A stretch of DNA of 64,000 nucleotides from Collinsella aerofaciens. Its GTDB lineage: Bacteria > Actinomycetota > Coriobacteriia > Coriobacteriales > Coriobacteriaceae. The stretch spans positions 1-64,000 of the forward strand of contig NZ_SPFY01000008.1 of assembly GCF_005844325.1 (NCBI RefSeq). Direction: 5' to 3'. Positions 14,766 to 23,368 of this stretch are shown piece after piece (the first letter of the stretch is position 1; each line of letters begins with the position of its first letter). A program made the position numbers and the translations under genes. The notes under the pieces are model-generated. The model did no database searches, had not been told where the DNA came from, and worked only from the letters and a program-made list of their open reading frames with translations.

Positions 14766-17045
14766 CTATCTAATCAATTGTAGTATATCTGCTTTCATGC
14801 AATTATCAACCAACTTGTTTAATTGCTCCTCGCTTGCCGATAGTCCCTCTTTTTTCAAAATGTCGCGCACCTCGTTCTTAGTAATCGGCTTTTCAAACAA
14901 CGAAAGCAAAGCGAACGAAAAATCATTAACCGCACACATTCTATGGGTGGCACAACTCAGCAGTACTCTTAACCCCTCTTTTGAGCGTCCGACTTCTTTC
15001 ACAAACGAACTTTTAACCAATTGAAAACCATTATCGTGCATTACATAATCGGCATCGATATTTGTATTCAGCAATCCATAATGCAACAGTTCTTCTATCG
15101 CCCTTGTCAGCTCGAGATCGCCCTGATCAAGGATAAGAGAAATGCTACAATCGGCCTCCAATAAACGGGCCAACTTAAGGTATACCAACTGGGAAACAGC
15201 ATAGACATGATGGTATTCAGAATTATAGAAGTAGGCAAATGGCTCAACGAGCACGACAGAGGTCTTGGAATCCAGCCAGATTCGATCAGCTGGATTTAGA
15301 CTAGTCAGCCGTCGCTTTACTTTGGTCAAATGTCCCTTATACCTGACAGCGTGAATAGAATCTAGGATCCAGGTCACCTCTGAAATATGAAGCCGCTGGG
15401 GCAAGTCAATTGTGTCGCTACCGTTTATGACTTCTTGCATATAAAAATCAATATGATGCTCATCAGATAAGGATTTTGCTTCATTTAAAGTTAAACCAGT
15501 GCCTGAAACATAATCCACTTCGAGGCGCAAATCCTCATATTGGGACTTCGGCATTACAGAGACACCATACTTATCGGGATGATTCCAAACATCCGACCCC
15601 ATAACGAGACCAAAATTCGTAAATCCTCTCGTGGAATATGGAACACCACATACCTGTTTTGAATAATTCAAAACATTCTCTGTATAAGCTAAGGTGTTCA
15701 GAGCCTCTTCTTTAGTTTCGGTCGGAAAGCCAATCATAAAGAATAGATGAACAGGAATACCCGCATTGAGACAATCATGGATATTGCGATCAATCCAATC
15801 AACTCTCGTGTTCTTCTTCATTAGATCAAGAACTCTTTGGTTGTATGACTCGAGGCCAAACTGAATCTGCCTACATCCACTTTGGTATATCTTGTTGAAA
15901 ACGTCTGTACTTAGGGTTGGAGAGAACCTCGTTTCTCCATGCCAGAAAAACGTTTTTCCCGATGCGTTTATTTCATCCGCGAGTTGCTCCATTCTTTTGC
16001 CTTCGAATGTTTCATCCACAAAAGAGAAAACTCTCGTGCCGTATTTTTCATTTAACCGACACATTATTTCAAATACTCTCGATATAGGCATCTTTCGGTA
16101 ACAACCACCGGTAGCACCGGGAATGGTGCAGAAGGCGCAATGATTAAAACACTGCCTAGAAGAATAAACCGGCAATATTAACTCAGGCATGAAGTATTTA
16201 GAAAGGGCGAAGCCATCGAAATCGGGAACTGTATCGTTGATAAATGTTTGCTCAATCCGATGGTTTTTATATATCTTTCCACCTTTAGCATGGCAAAGGT
16301 TTGGAACACAGTCGAGATTGTCATCACCAGAGTCAAGAGCCTCAAGAAGACGTGCAAGCGGCTCTTCGCCGTCATACATCATTATCGAATCAATGTATTC
16401 AAAAAAGGGATGCCATTCTTTCATGCAGTCATCTGCTAAACGAGTAATGTAATTGCCGCCCAATGAGACGTGTTTAACAGATGGACATTCTTCTTTAATC
16501 AGTTTCGCTAACGTAACTGCAGAAATCAATTGGAAACAGCCGCTCACCGAAATCCCAATAAACTCGATTTTTTCCCTCTGAATACGCTTAAGAAAGGCAG
16601 TTTCATAGAAGGAAATAAACGGATTATGCAAGGTATCCGCAAGCGATTTCATTATTTCTGGTGTCGAATAATAATCATAGGGCAGATCTATGGAGTTGAA
16701 CGTGTATTTAACTCCATATGAGACGTGATTTATGATATAGAGTGCATTTCTAAAAATGTTTTCAGCATATTGTCTTTCTTTTAGATTAAAGTATCTCTTC
16801 GATCTGAAAATATCTTTTGCCTCGTCAACATTAAGTGCTGACTTTTGTATCAACTCGATTGTTAATTGAACATTCGAACTAAACGAATCCTTTGATTCCC
16901 GATACCTTTTACAGCACTCTTCGACATGTCTAAAAGATAGGAGGTCATCGTAAAATTCCACGTTTAAGTCAACGATGTCAACTTTATATTGTTCAACCTC
17001 TTGAAGATATGACTTCAAAACAGGCAAGGCAAGATACGGCCCCAC
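14766..17045 (-). CDS. B12-binding-domain radical SAM enzyme, probable peptide maturase
   Basis: From a GTG at 17045 this gives 759 residues. An N-terminal cobalamin-binding-like domain (about 1-245; FIGISVSGCFQLI and VKHVSLGGNYI) precedes a radical SAM domain with CFNHCAFC (Cys299, Cys303, Cys306), FWHGETRFSP and QIQFGLESYN. The last 200 residues contain two helix-turn-helix-like segments that might bind a leader peptide (inference). Upstream, an ATG at 17087 reads MPKTLLVFPP, then TGA (17055-17057), then WSP into the GTG frame, which is the expected first strand of this family; so the gene either carries a nonsense codon or restarts at the GTG, which has GGAG before it. It is AT-rich compared with its flanks. 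Confidence 0.75.
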   Translation of the reverse strand: MGPYLALPVLKSYLQEVEQYKVDIVDLNVEFYDDLLSFRHVEECCKRYRESKDSFSSNVQLTIELIQKSALNVDEAKDIFRSKRYFNLKERQYAENIFRNALYIINHVSYGVKYTFNSIDLPYDYYSTPEIMKSLADTLHNPFISFYETAFLKRIQREKIEFIGISVSGCFQLISAVTLAKLIKEECPSVKHVSLGGNYITRLADDCMKEWHPFFEYIDSIMMYDGEEPLARLLEALDSGDDNLDCVPNLCHAKGGKIYKNHRIEQTFINDTVPDFDGFALSKYFMPELILPVYSSRQCFNHCAFCTIPGATGGCYRKMPISRVFEIMCRLNEKYGTRVFSFVDETFEGKRMEQLADEINASGKTFFWHGETRFSPTLSTDVFNKIYQSGCRQIQFGLESYNQRVLDLMKKNTRVDWIDRNIHDCLNAGIPVHLFFMIGFPTETKEEALNTLAYTENVLNYSKQVCGVPYSTRGFTNFGLVMGSDVWNHPDKYGVSVMPKSQYEDLRLEVDYVSGTGLTLNEAKSLSDEHHIDFYMQEVINGSDTIDLPQRLHISEVTWILDSIHAVRYKGHLTKVKRRLTSLNPADRIWLDSKTSVVLVEPFAYFYNSEYHHVYAVSQLVYLKLARLLEADCSISLILDQGDLELTRAIEELLHYGLLNTNIDADYVMHDNGFQLVKSSFVKEVGRSKEGLRVLLSCATHRMCAVNDFSFALLSLFEKPITKNEVRDILKKEGLSASEEQLNKLVDNCMKADILQLIR

Positions 17046-17094
17046 TGGACTCCATCATGGGGGAAATACTAAAAGCGTTTTAGGCATATCAACG

Positions 17095-18282
17095 TCACAT
17101 CTTTCGCAAATAATTCAATTGAGACACAACTACCATCATAATTGAAAATACACCAAGTCCTGTAACGAGAATTGAGAACATCGCGATGCTCGTGAACAGC
17201 GAAACAAGGAGTGTTGAAATAACAACAGCAACCGATTGCAAAGACTCCCTAATTGAAAACAGGCTTATCGATTCAGATTCGTCTCTCGCCAAATCCTGCA
17301 GCGATGTTATGAGAAGCACATCTTGAATGGCGTTTCCGGCACCGACGATAAAAAGGAAAATAAACGATATCCCAGACGCATAGCGATAGCCAAACGCCAG
17401 ATACGCACCGAGCGCAAGATACGTCACAAAACAATATGATTTAACGCAATCGGAACCACTAATTAAACGACCATATATTGTATTTCCGAACAACAGTCCG
17501 ATTGTAAGACTACTCTGAAGGAATCCGTATTGTATCGATGACGAGTCAAATTGCAATTGCGCAATAGCTGGCAAAAGAGAATTCAGAGAGCCGAATGCCA
17601 CGCCACTAGAAATATCGATTAATAGGAAACCAATTGCCAAGTGCTTCGCGCTAAGATCACTAAATGCAGTCCTGTTTTTTTCATTTTTGCTTATCCCCTC
17701 TTTATCATTAACCTCGATAACCGACGGAACATCTCGCAGCAACCAGAACGACGCGGCAAAAGAAAGCGCGTCTAATGCAAGAACAGCCTCCGCCCCAAAT
17801 TGAGCGACAACAAAACCGCCGGCAACTGGCCCCAGAACCATCATCAAATTCTGCAGAAACCCAAACGAATTATTAATTACGTCGCGATTGATACTATTCG
17901 TATTGGCTCTTAACAACGAGTAAAAGCAGGGCATTTCAACCGTTCGGCAAAGCGATACCGCGCACGTAATAGCAAACATACTCCATTTACTATCAACAAA
18001 AATATAGCAAACGAATAATCCCGCGCGAATTAAGTCTGCCAATCTCATGGCCTGCAGTGTCCCGATACCCATCTTCTGAGGCAGCTGCGCGAGCGCAACT
18101 GAAAACAGAGAGGGGGCAAATCTACAGCAGACCATCAAAGCAGTTGCAGAAACATCGTGAGTTACCTCGTAAATCAGCATTGGCAAAGCAATATTCGCAC
18201 ACCAATTGCCTATTTCGCTTATCCCTCTAGCAATATATAGGACCCGAACCGGACGGCTAGCTCTCAATACCGTGAACATCAC
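17095..18282 (-). CDS. MFS transporter, probable peptide exporter
   Basis: This 395-residue protein has about twelve hydrophobic segments and the layout of the MFS_3/enterobactin-exporter type (ARGISEIGNW near the start, IYGRLISGSD after the central region). The start is GTG at 18282 or the next-codon ATG, with GAGG upstream. It overlaps the DUF2087 gene by 26 bp, and the radical SAM reading frame begins 7 bp after its stop, so the genes are co-transcribed. Export or self-protection against the peptide product is the likely role, inferred from position. Confidence 0.75.
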   Translation of the reverse strand: MMFTVLRASRPVRVLYIARGISEIGNWCANIALPMLIYEVTHDVSATALMVCCRFAPSLFSVALAQLPQKMGIGTLQAMRLADLIRAGLFVCYIFVDSKWSMFAITCAVSLCRTVEMPCFYSLLRANTNSINRDVINNSFGFLQNLMMVLGPVAGGFVVAQFGAEAVLALDALSFAASFWLLRDVPSVIEVNDKEGISKNEKNRTAFSDLSAKHLAIGFLLIDISSGVAFGSLNSLLPAIAQLQFDSSSIQYGFLQSSLTIGLLFGNTIYGRLISGSDCVKSYCFVTYLALGAYLAFGYRYASGISFIFLFIVGAGNAIQDVLLITSLQDLARDESESISLFSIRESLQSVAVVISTLLVSLFTSIAMFSILVTGLGVFSIMMVVVSQLNYLRKM

Positions 18283-18538
18283 GATTAACCTCGTATTTCA
18301 GGCCTCGCTCATCCCTTAATAGGAATCCATAATCAACCAAGTACCGCCTCAACACGGCATAATCAGGATAGAGCTGTGACAGCACACGATTAACCTGAAG
18401 CTCCGTATAACTTGTATTTAATTCAAAGAAAGAGACGGTCCATAGCAGCATGATTCTTTTATAGCTTTCCTTTTTTGGAATTGAAACCAGCTCGCCATTC
18501 TTGAGAAATCGTTTTTTAAAGTCTATTAGCTCATCCAT
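18257..18538 (-). CDS. DUF2087 protein
   Basis: The 93-residue protein matches the DUF2087 pattern: FLKNGELVSIPKKESYKRIM, then SYTELQVNRVLSQLYPDYA, then LRRYLVDYGFLLRDERGLKY. This domain often forms the C-terminal part of transcription regulators, but here it stands alone. GGAGG lies six bases before the ATG at 18538. It is the first gene of the operon with the exporter, radical SAM enzyme and peptide, so it may be the local regulator or an accessory factor. It has no recognisable DNA-binding domain of its own. Confidence 0.75.
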   Translation of the reverse strand: MDELIDFKKRFLKNGELVSIPKKESYKRIMLLWTVSFFELNTSYTELQVNRVLSQLYPDYAVLRRYLVDYGFLLRDERGLKYEVNRDVHGIES

Positions 18539-18598
18539 TCACATCCTCCATTTCATACGCATCTAATACTAAAAATGCATACGCTTTAGGTCATCGCA

Positions 18599-18630
18599 TT
18601 CGACTTCTATATTCGAACTAAACTCGAACT
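18599..18630 (-). promoter_or_regulatory. Three TCGA-type direct repeats before the radical SAM operon
   Basis: TTCGA (18599), TTCGA (18612) and CTCGA (18623) are spaced 13 and 11 bp, about one helical turn, in the probable promoter region of the DUF2087-led operon. They may be regulator half-sites. The region overlaps the end of the upstream gene. Confidence 0.25.
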
Positions 18631-18857
18631 AATCTAAATGATTTGCTCAAACACTCTTCGAAAGCTCGTTTTTCACTCTGAGTAAAATGCCCTTCCCAGT
18701 CAGTCCACGAACAGGAAGGCAACTCACAACGAGCGGAGTCGAAGCCCTCTGCCGTCGGTCGTTCAAAATGCGCGATAACCTTTTCGATATCCCCATCTGT
18801 TATCAGGTCAGAATGAACGACCTCGGTACCGTCTTCGAATGTCATATACGGGTACAT
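18618..18857 (-). CDS. Conserved small protein of unknown function
   Basis: The ATG at 18857 (GAGGTGG upstream) gives 79 residues beginning MYPYMTFEDGTEVVHSDL and containing the stretch HFERPTAEGFDSARCELPS. This MYPY...RPT.GFDSARCELP pattern recurs in small hypothetical proteins of gut bacteria in my recollection, but no function is known to me. It ends in KSFRLVRV after a charged helix. It lies upstream of the radical SAM operon on the same strand, about 80 bp from DUF2087, at the edge of the AT-rich island. Confidence 0.55.
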   Translation of the reverse strand: MYPYMTFEDGTEVVHSDLITDGDIEKVIAHFERPTAEGFDSARCELPSCSWTDWEGHFTQSEKRAFEECLSKSFRLVRV

Positions 18858-19032
18858 CACGTAAACCACCTCACAATCGTAAATCCAGTTTAGCATCAAG
18901 CTATTGCACCAAAGACAGCAAGCCCCCCTTGATGAGTTGATGGTATCTGTTAAATGTCACGTACGATTCACATCTGGTGGGTACCCTGATGGCTACATGA
19001 AACGAAGCAGATTTACACCGGGAGGACCCCGT

Positions 19033-19983
19033 ATGACAACCAAGTACACCGACGCGCCGCGCACGCGCGTCATGACGCCGGCATCGCTCAACAACGGCGT
19101 GCACGAGAACCATTCCATCGGACAGACCATGGCCATCGCGCCCAAAAAGGGCCTGTTCGACGACATTTCCATTCCCCAGATCATCGCCGGCGCCGCGGCT
19201 GCCGCCACAAGCGTCGCGCTTGCCTCCAAGATCGGTATCGCTGGTTCAGTAATTGGTGCCGCCGTGAGCTCGGTCATCACCGTTGTGTCATCGCAGGTCT
19301 ACCGCCACTTTATCTCTGCCAGCGCCGAAGCCATCAAAGGTACGCACGCCGCCGTCGACTACCCTGCCGGCGCCTACGAGCCCGCTGAGTTTAATGCCGA
19401 GGAGCACCTAGGCGGCGCCGCGACTACGCAGGAGATGCGCCAGATTGCGGGGCGCGCGACCACGGCGCGCGTCGCTCCCGACAGCCTGCGCGCCAAGGCG
19501 GCGGCAGAGCGCAGCCAGACGCAAAAGAAGGTCATCGTCTTCTCGATCGCCATCGCCATCGTCGCGGTCATCGCCTGCGCCGGCGCCATCCTTATCACCA
19601 CCGCCGGCGAGGGTCTGGGCGAGCGCCCCGAGCCAATCCTTTCGTCGCGCACGACCGAGAGCGATGCAAATGACAACACCCAGTCGCAAGATCAGCAGGC
19701 ACAAGCGGACGGCACGCAAGACAGTTCTACCTCTACCGATTCGTCCTCGAACACCCAAAACCAATCGCAGGGCACCGATTCCTCTACGGCCAACAGTGGC
19801 ACGCCGTCCGGCACGACCGACTCAAGCCAAACGGCTGACGGTTCGCAGCCGAACACGGGCAGCCAGACGAGCGACACCACGTCGGGAACGGGCACAGCAG
19901 ACAGCAACAACAGCAATTCGAGTGGCACCACATCGGGCACGACATCTGACAGTTCAAGCCAAGGCACGACATCGGGCAACTAG
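19033..19983 (+). CDS. Membrane protein with long Ser/Thr-rich tail
   Basis: The ATG at 19033, after GGGAGGA, gives 316 residues. A glycine/alanine-rich segment at about 53-90 could be membrane-associated, a clear membrane helix lies at about 167-190 (VIVFSIAIAIVAVIACAGAI), and the last 110 residues are almost only Ser, Thr, Gly, Asn, Asp and Gln. The tail resembles an extracellular, possibly glycosylated stalk. No enzyme domain is visible. A terminator follows. The longer frame upstream lacks a ribosome site. Confidence 0.65.
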   Translation: MTTKYTDAPRTRVMTPASLNNGVHENHSIGQTMAIAPKKGLFDDISIPQIIAGAAAAATSVALASKIGIAGSVIGAAVSSVITVVSSQVYRHFISASAEAIKGTHAAVDYPAGAYEPAEFNAEEHLGGAATTQEMRQIAGRATTARVAPDSLRAKAAAERSQTQKKVIVFSIAIAIVAVIACAGAILITTAGEGLGERPEPILSSRTTESDANDNTQSQDQQAQADGTQDSSTSTDSSSNTQNQSQGTDSSTANSGTPSGTTDSSQTADGSQPNTGSQTSDTTSGTGTADSNNSNSSGTTSGTTSDSSSQGTTSGN

Positions 19984-20013
19984 GCGCTGCATCCCCAGAT
20001 AGGCAACCTGTAC

Positions 20014-20046
20014 AACGGGCGCGAACCGGCAACGGTCGCGCCCGTT
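20014..20046 (+). terminator. Terminator-like hairpin after the Ser/Thr-rich protein gene
   Basis: AACGGGCGCG and CGCGCCCGTT enclose ACCG-GCAA-CGGT with one bulged A, giving a nearly continuous 14-bp stem. Only TTT follows before GCC. Confidence 0.6.
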
Positions 20047-20117
20047 TGCCTTGGGCGCCGAGGTAGCAAGCCCCGCGCGATGGTAAGATGCTTTGGTGTG
20101 TAAAGAGGAGATTTGCC

Positions 20118-21425
20118 ATGAGCAAGACAATAGTTAGGCCCACGCTTTCGCTGGGCAACCACATCTATCTGTATCGCCTGCTGCGCGACGCGATTGGGTG
20201 CGGCAAGCAAACGTTTATGACGCAGGTCGAGGAGGCACTCGCCGCTGGTGACATGGCCGCTTATGACCTGGGCTTCGAGTCCACGCGCGAGCTGCTCGAG
20301 GAGCTCGACGACTGCATTAAGCTGACCGTCTTTAAGGGCGGTCGCCTGTATGCCACCGTCATCGCCAACGATGCCTGGGATGCCGCCCTTGCCAAGGGCG
20401 AGGACAAGCCCAAGGCAGCCAAGGGCGCTAAACAGTCCTACAAAAAGAAAAAGCGCGGTGAGAAGGACCTCAAGGCCGTGCGCCCCAAGCACGTTAAGCG
20501 CGCCGAGCCCGAGTCCGTGGCCGAAGTCGCTCCGGAGCCCGAGCCCGAGACATGGATCGAAGCCGCTATTGAGGTAACGGCAGAAGCCGAAACCGAAATC
20601 GCCGCCACGACCGATCCCGAAGTCATGTCAGAGCAGGAAGCCACTGCCGAGCTCAACGAGGCTCCCAAGTCGACAGCCGAAGAAGCCGCCAACCAACCCG
20701 AGACGTCTGCGTTCCAAAACAGCGATGTCTTTGGCGACGAGGCCGAGGACGATCAGCCCGACGAGCCCGCCGATCAAGGCGCTACTGAGTCGACGCCGGA
20801 GCCCGAGACGCCGCAGCCCGCCATCTCGCTCACGGTCGTCTATGACCCCGAGAACGCCAAAGCCGGCATCACCACCATGGCATCCACGCCCATCGAGGCA
20901 AAGTCGAGCGTCGAGAACGAGAACGCAACGCAGGTTAAGGTTGAAACCGCAGCTGTAGACGCGCCCGTCACCGAGGAGCCCGCAGATTCCACGATCAAGC
21001 CGGAAGCGACGCCGGAGCCCGCACCCTTCATCGAATCCGTGCCCGCCTCTGCTTGCGGCCAAATTCCCGCACCGGCACCGGCTTCGGCACCCGCAGCGGC
21101 CCCAGCCCCCGCACCCGCAGCACCGACCATCCCCGAGGACTTCCCCGTCGATTTCGCAACCGAGGTCTTCTGCCCCGGCCCGCTTCTGCACCAGCTGTCG
21201 ACCTATCTCCCCTACGGCGCCGACACGCTCGGCATCGTCGGCGAGTACTACTGGATCGCCCGCGAGCGCGGTACCATCGAGGCCGCGAGAAACCGCGCAA
21301 GCTTCCCCCTGCGCTACACGCAGGCCGGCGATCGCCGCGAGGTTACCGTGCGCATCCGCCGCAACACCGCCGGCGGTCTCGGAGCCACCTGGGCCATCGA
21401 CAAGGTCGAAGAACCCGAGCAGTAA
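20118..21425 (+). CDS. Unknown protein with long acidic low-complexity linker
   Basis: The ATG at 20118 follows AGAGGAG and gives 435 residues in three parts. Residues 1-95 are folded-looking (HIYLYRLLRDAIGCGKQTF, then AAYDLGFESTRELLEELDD). Residues about 100-350 are a lysine-rich patch followed by a Glu/Pro/Ala-rich disordered linker. The last 85 residues look like a conserved domain (YGADTLGIVGEYYWIARERG and FPLRYTQAGDRREVTVRIRR). No family was recognised. The layout suggests two interacting domains on a flexible tether. A strong terminator follows directly. Confidence 0.6.
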   Translation: MSKTIVRPTLSLGNHIYLYRLLRDAIGCGKQTFMTQVEEALAAGDMAAYDLGFESTRELLEELDDCIKLTVFKGGRLYATVIANDAWDAALAKGEDKPKAAKGAKQSYKKKKRGEKDLKAVRPKHVKRAEPESVAEVAPEPEPETWIEAAIEVTAEAETEIAATTDPEVMSEQEATAELNEAPKSTAEEAANQPETSAFQNSDVFGDEAEDDQPDEPADQGATESTPEPETPQPAISLTVVYDPENAKAGITTMASTPIEAKSSVENENATQVKVETAAVDAPVTEEPADSTIKPEATPEPAPFIESVPASACGQIPAPAPASAPAAAPAPAPAAPTIPEDFPVDFATEVFCPGPLLHQLSTYLPYGADTLGIVGEYYWIARERGTIEAARNRASFPLRYTQAGDRREVTVRIRRNTAGGLGATWAIDKVEEPEQ

Positions 21426-21429
21426 CGAC

Positions 21430-21465
21430 AAACGGCTCAAATCCAAATCAGGATTTGAGCCGTTT
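21430..21465 (+). terminator. Intrinsic terminator
   Basis: AAACGGCTCAAATCC and GGATTTGAGCCGTTT form a perfect 15-bp stem around AAATCA, followed by TTATTTGTT. It is placed between convergent genes and may work in both directions. Confidence 0.85.
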
Positions 21466-21503
21466 TTATTTGTTGATGTTACGTAACCAAACCAGCAATA
21501 AAC

Positions 21504-23183
21504 CTAGTCACGCGTGAGCTTGCGGTGGATACGATGCGGCTGGGCTGCGTCCTCGCCCAGGCGCTCGATGCGGTTGGCCTGATAGGCCTCGAAGTTGCCC
21601 TCGAACCAATACCAGTTGCCCGGATTCTCGTCGGTGCCCTCCCACGCCAGAATGTGCGTGGCGACGCGGTCCAGGAACATGCGGTCGTGGCTAATGACCA
21701 CCGAGCAGCCCGGGAACTCGAGCAGCGCCGCTTCGAGCGAGGACAGCGTCTCGACGTCGAGATCGTTCGTGGGCTCGTCGAGGAGCAGCAGGTTGCCGCC
21801 CTGCTTGAGCGTGAGCGCCAGGTTCAGACGGTTGCGCTCGCCACCGGAGAGTACGCCAGCGCGCTTCTGCTGGTCCTGGCCCTTAAAGCCAAAGCTCGCC
21901 ACATAAGCGCGGCTCGGAACCTCGGTCTCGCCGACCATCATGTGGTCCAGGCCGTCCGAGACGACCTCCCATAGGTTCTTATCGGGGTCGATGCCGGAAC
22001 GGTTCTGGTCGACGTAGGAGATCTTGACGGTCTCGCCCACCTCGAGCTCGCCCGAAGTCAGCGGCTCCAGACCCACGATGGTCTTGAACAGCGTGGTCTT
22101 ACCGACACCGTTGGGGCCGATGACGCCCACGATGCCGTTGCGCGGCAGGGTGAACGAAAGGTCGTCGATGAGCACGCGACCGTCGAACTCCTTGTGCAGG
22201 TGATGGGCCTCAAGCACCTTGTTGCCCAGACGCGGTCCAACGGGGATGCGGATGTCGGTCCAGTCGAGCTTCTGGCTTGCGCGGGCCTCGGCCTCCATCT
22301 CCTCGTAGCGAGCCAGACGGGCCTTGTTCTTGGCCTGACGGGCCTTGGGCGAGCTGCGCACCCACTCGAGCTCGGCCTCCATGCGCTTGGCGAGCTTGGC
22401 GTCGCGGTTACCCTGAGCCTCAATACGGGCGGCCTTGGTCTCCAGATACGTGGAGTAGTTGCCCTTGTAGGGATAGAGGTGGCCGCGGTCGACCTCGCAG
22501 ATCCACTCGGCAACGTTATCCAAGAAGTAGCGGTCGTGCGTGACGGCCAGCACTGCACCCTGGTAGTTGTGCAGGAAATGCTCGAGCCACAGGATCGACT
22601 CGGCGTCCAGGTGGTTCGTGGGCTCGTCGAGCAACAGCAGGTCGGGAGCCTCGAGCAGCAGCTTGCACAGGGCCACGCGACGGCGCTCGCCGCCGGAAAG
22701 TACGTTGACCGGCATGTCGGAATCGGGCAGCTGCAGGGCGTCCATGGCCTGGCCGAGCTTGGAATCGATATCCCAGCCGTCGGCGGCGTCGATCTCGTCC
22801 TGGAGCTTGCCCATCTCGGCCATGAGGGCATCCATGTCGCAGTCCGGGTCGCACATCTCCTCGCCGATCTTGTTGAAGCGATCGACCTTGGCGATCATGT
22901 CGCCAAACGCCATGCGCACGTTCTCGATGACGGTCTTGTCGTCGTCGAGCGGCGGCTCCTGCTGCAGGATGCCCACGGTGTAGCCGGGGGTAAGCCTGGC
23001 ATCGCCGTTGGAGACCTCCTCGATGCCGGCCATGATCTTGAGCAGGGTCGACTTGCCCATACCGTTGGGGCCCACGACGCCGATCTTGGCACCGGGGTAG
23101 AAGCTCAGGGTCACGTCGTCAAGGATTACCTTGTCGCCATGGGCCTTGCGAGCCTGATACATCTGGTAGATGAACTCTGCCAT
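21504..23183 (-). CDS. ettA: ABC-F translation factor EttA
   Basis: This 559-residue soluble protein has two ABC ATPase domains (Walker A GPNGMGKST at 38-46 and GPNGVGKTT near 345, two LSGGE signatures and two LLLLDEPTN Walker B motifs) joined by the arm and the P-site-tRNA-contacting linker (KAARIEAQGNRDAKLAKRME, then ELEWVRSSPKARQAKNKAR). The lack of membrane domains and the overall length match EttA, which gates ribosomes by energy state. It stands alone, with its promoter presumably in 23184-23270. Confidence 0.92.
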   Translation of the reverse strand: MAEFIYQMYQARKAHGDKVILDDVTLSFYPGAKIGVVGPNGMGKSTLLKIMAGIEEVSNGDARLTPGYTVGILQQEPPLDDDKTVIENVRMAFGDMIAKVDRFNKIGEEMCDPDCDMDALMAEMGKLQDEIDAADGWDIDSKLGQAMDALQLPDSDMPVNVLSGGERRRVALCKLLLEAPDLLLLDEPTNHLDAESILWLEHFLHNYQGAVLAVTHDRYFLDNVAEWICEVDRGHLYPYKGNYSTYLETKAARIEAQGNRDAKLAKRMEAELEWVRSSPKARQAKNKARLARYEEMEAEARASQKLDWTDIRIPVGPRLGNKVLEAHHLHKEFDGRVLIDDLSFTLPRNGIVGVIGPNGVGKTTLFKTIVGLEPLTSGELEVGETVKISYVDQNRSGIDPDKNLWEVVSDGLDHMMVGETEVPSRAYVASFGFKGQDQQKRAGVLSGGERNRLNLALTLKQGGNLLLLDEPTNDLDVETLSSLEAALLEFPGCSVVISHDRMFLDRVATHILAWEGTDENPGNWYWFEGNFEAYQANRIERLGEDAAQPHRIHRKLTRD

Positions 23184-23274
23184 TTGCCTGTTTTATCCTT
23201 TCTACCTGCTGTTTCCCTATTCTTGATTCGCTTTAGTGGAAACGAAATGAGGAAACCAGCTCTGAAACTTAACG

Positions 23275-23302
23275 AAAAAAGGGGCATGGTTGCCCATACC
23301 CC
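23275..23302 (-). terminator. Intrinsic terminator of the SdpR-SdpI-like operon
   Basis: On the minus strand GGGGTATGG-GCAA-CCATGCCCC (one G-U pair) is followed by six T, 67 bp after the sdpI-like stop. Confidence 0.8.
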
Positions 23303-23368
23303 CTAATACTACCTGGGAAAAGTCCCCCGGAACATACTATGAACTGCGTACGCTAGTTTTCCGCAACC

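Noticed and set aside
17055-17057. Selenocysteine reading of the TGA in the radical SAM gene
   Set aside because: No selenocysteine context is evident and a simple nonsense codon or GTG restart explains it; kept only as something to exclude.
22194-23306. Plus-strand 370-codon frame over ettA
   Set aside because: It is a shadow of the ABC-F gene with no ribosome site.
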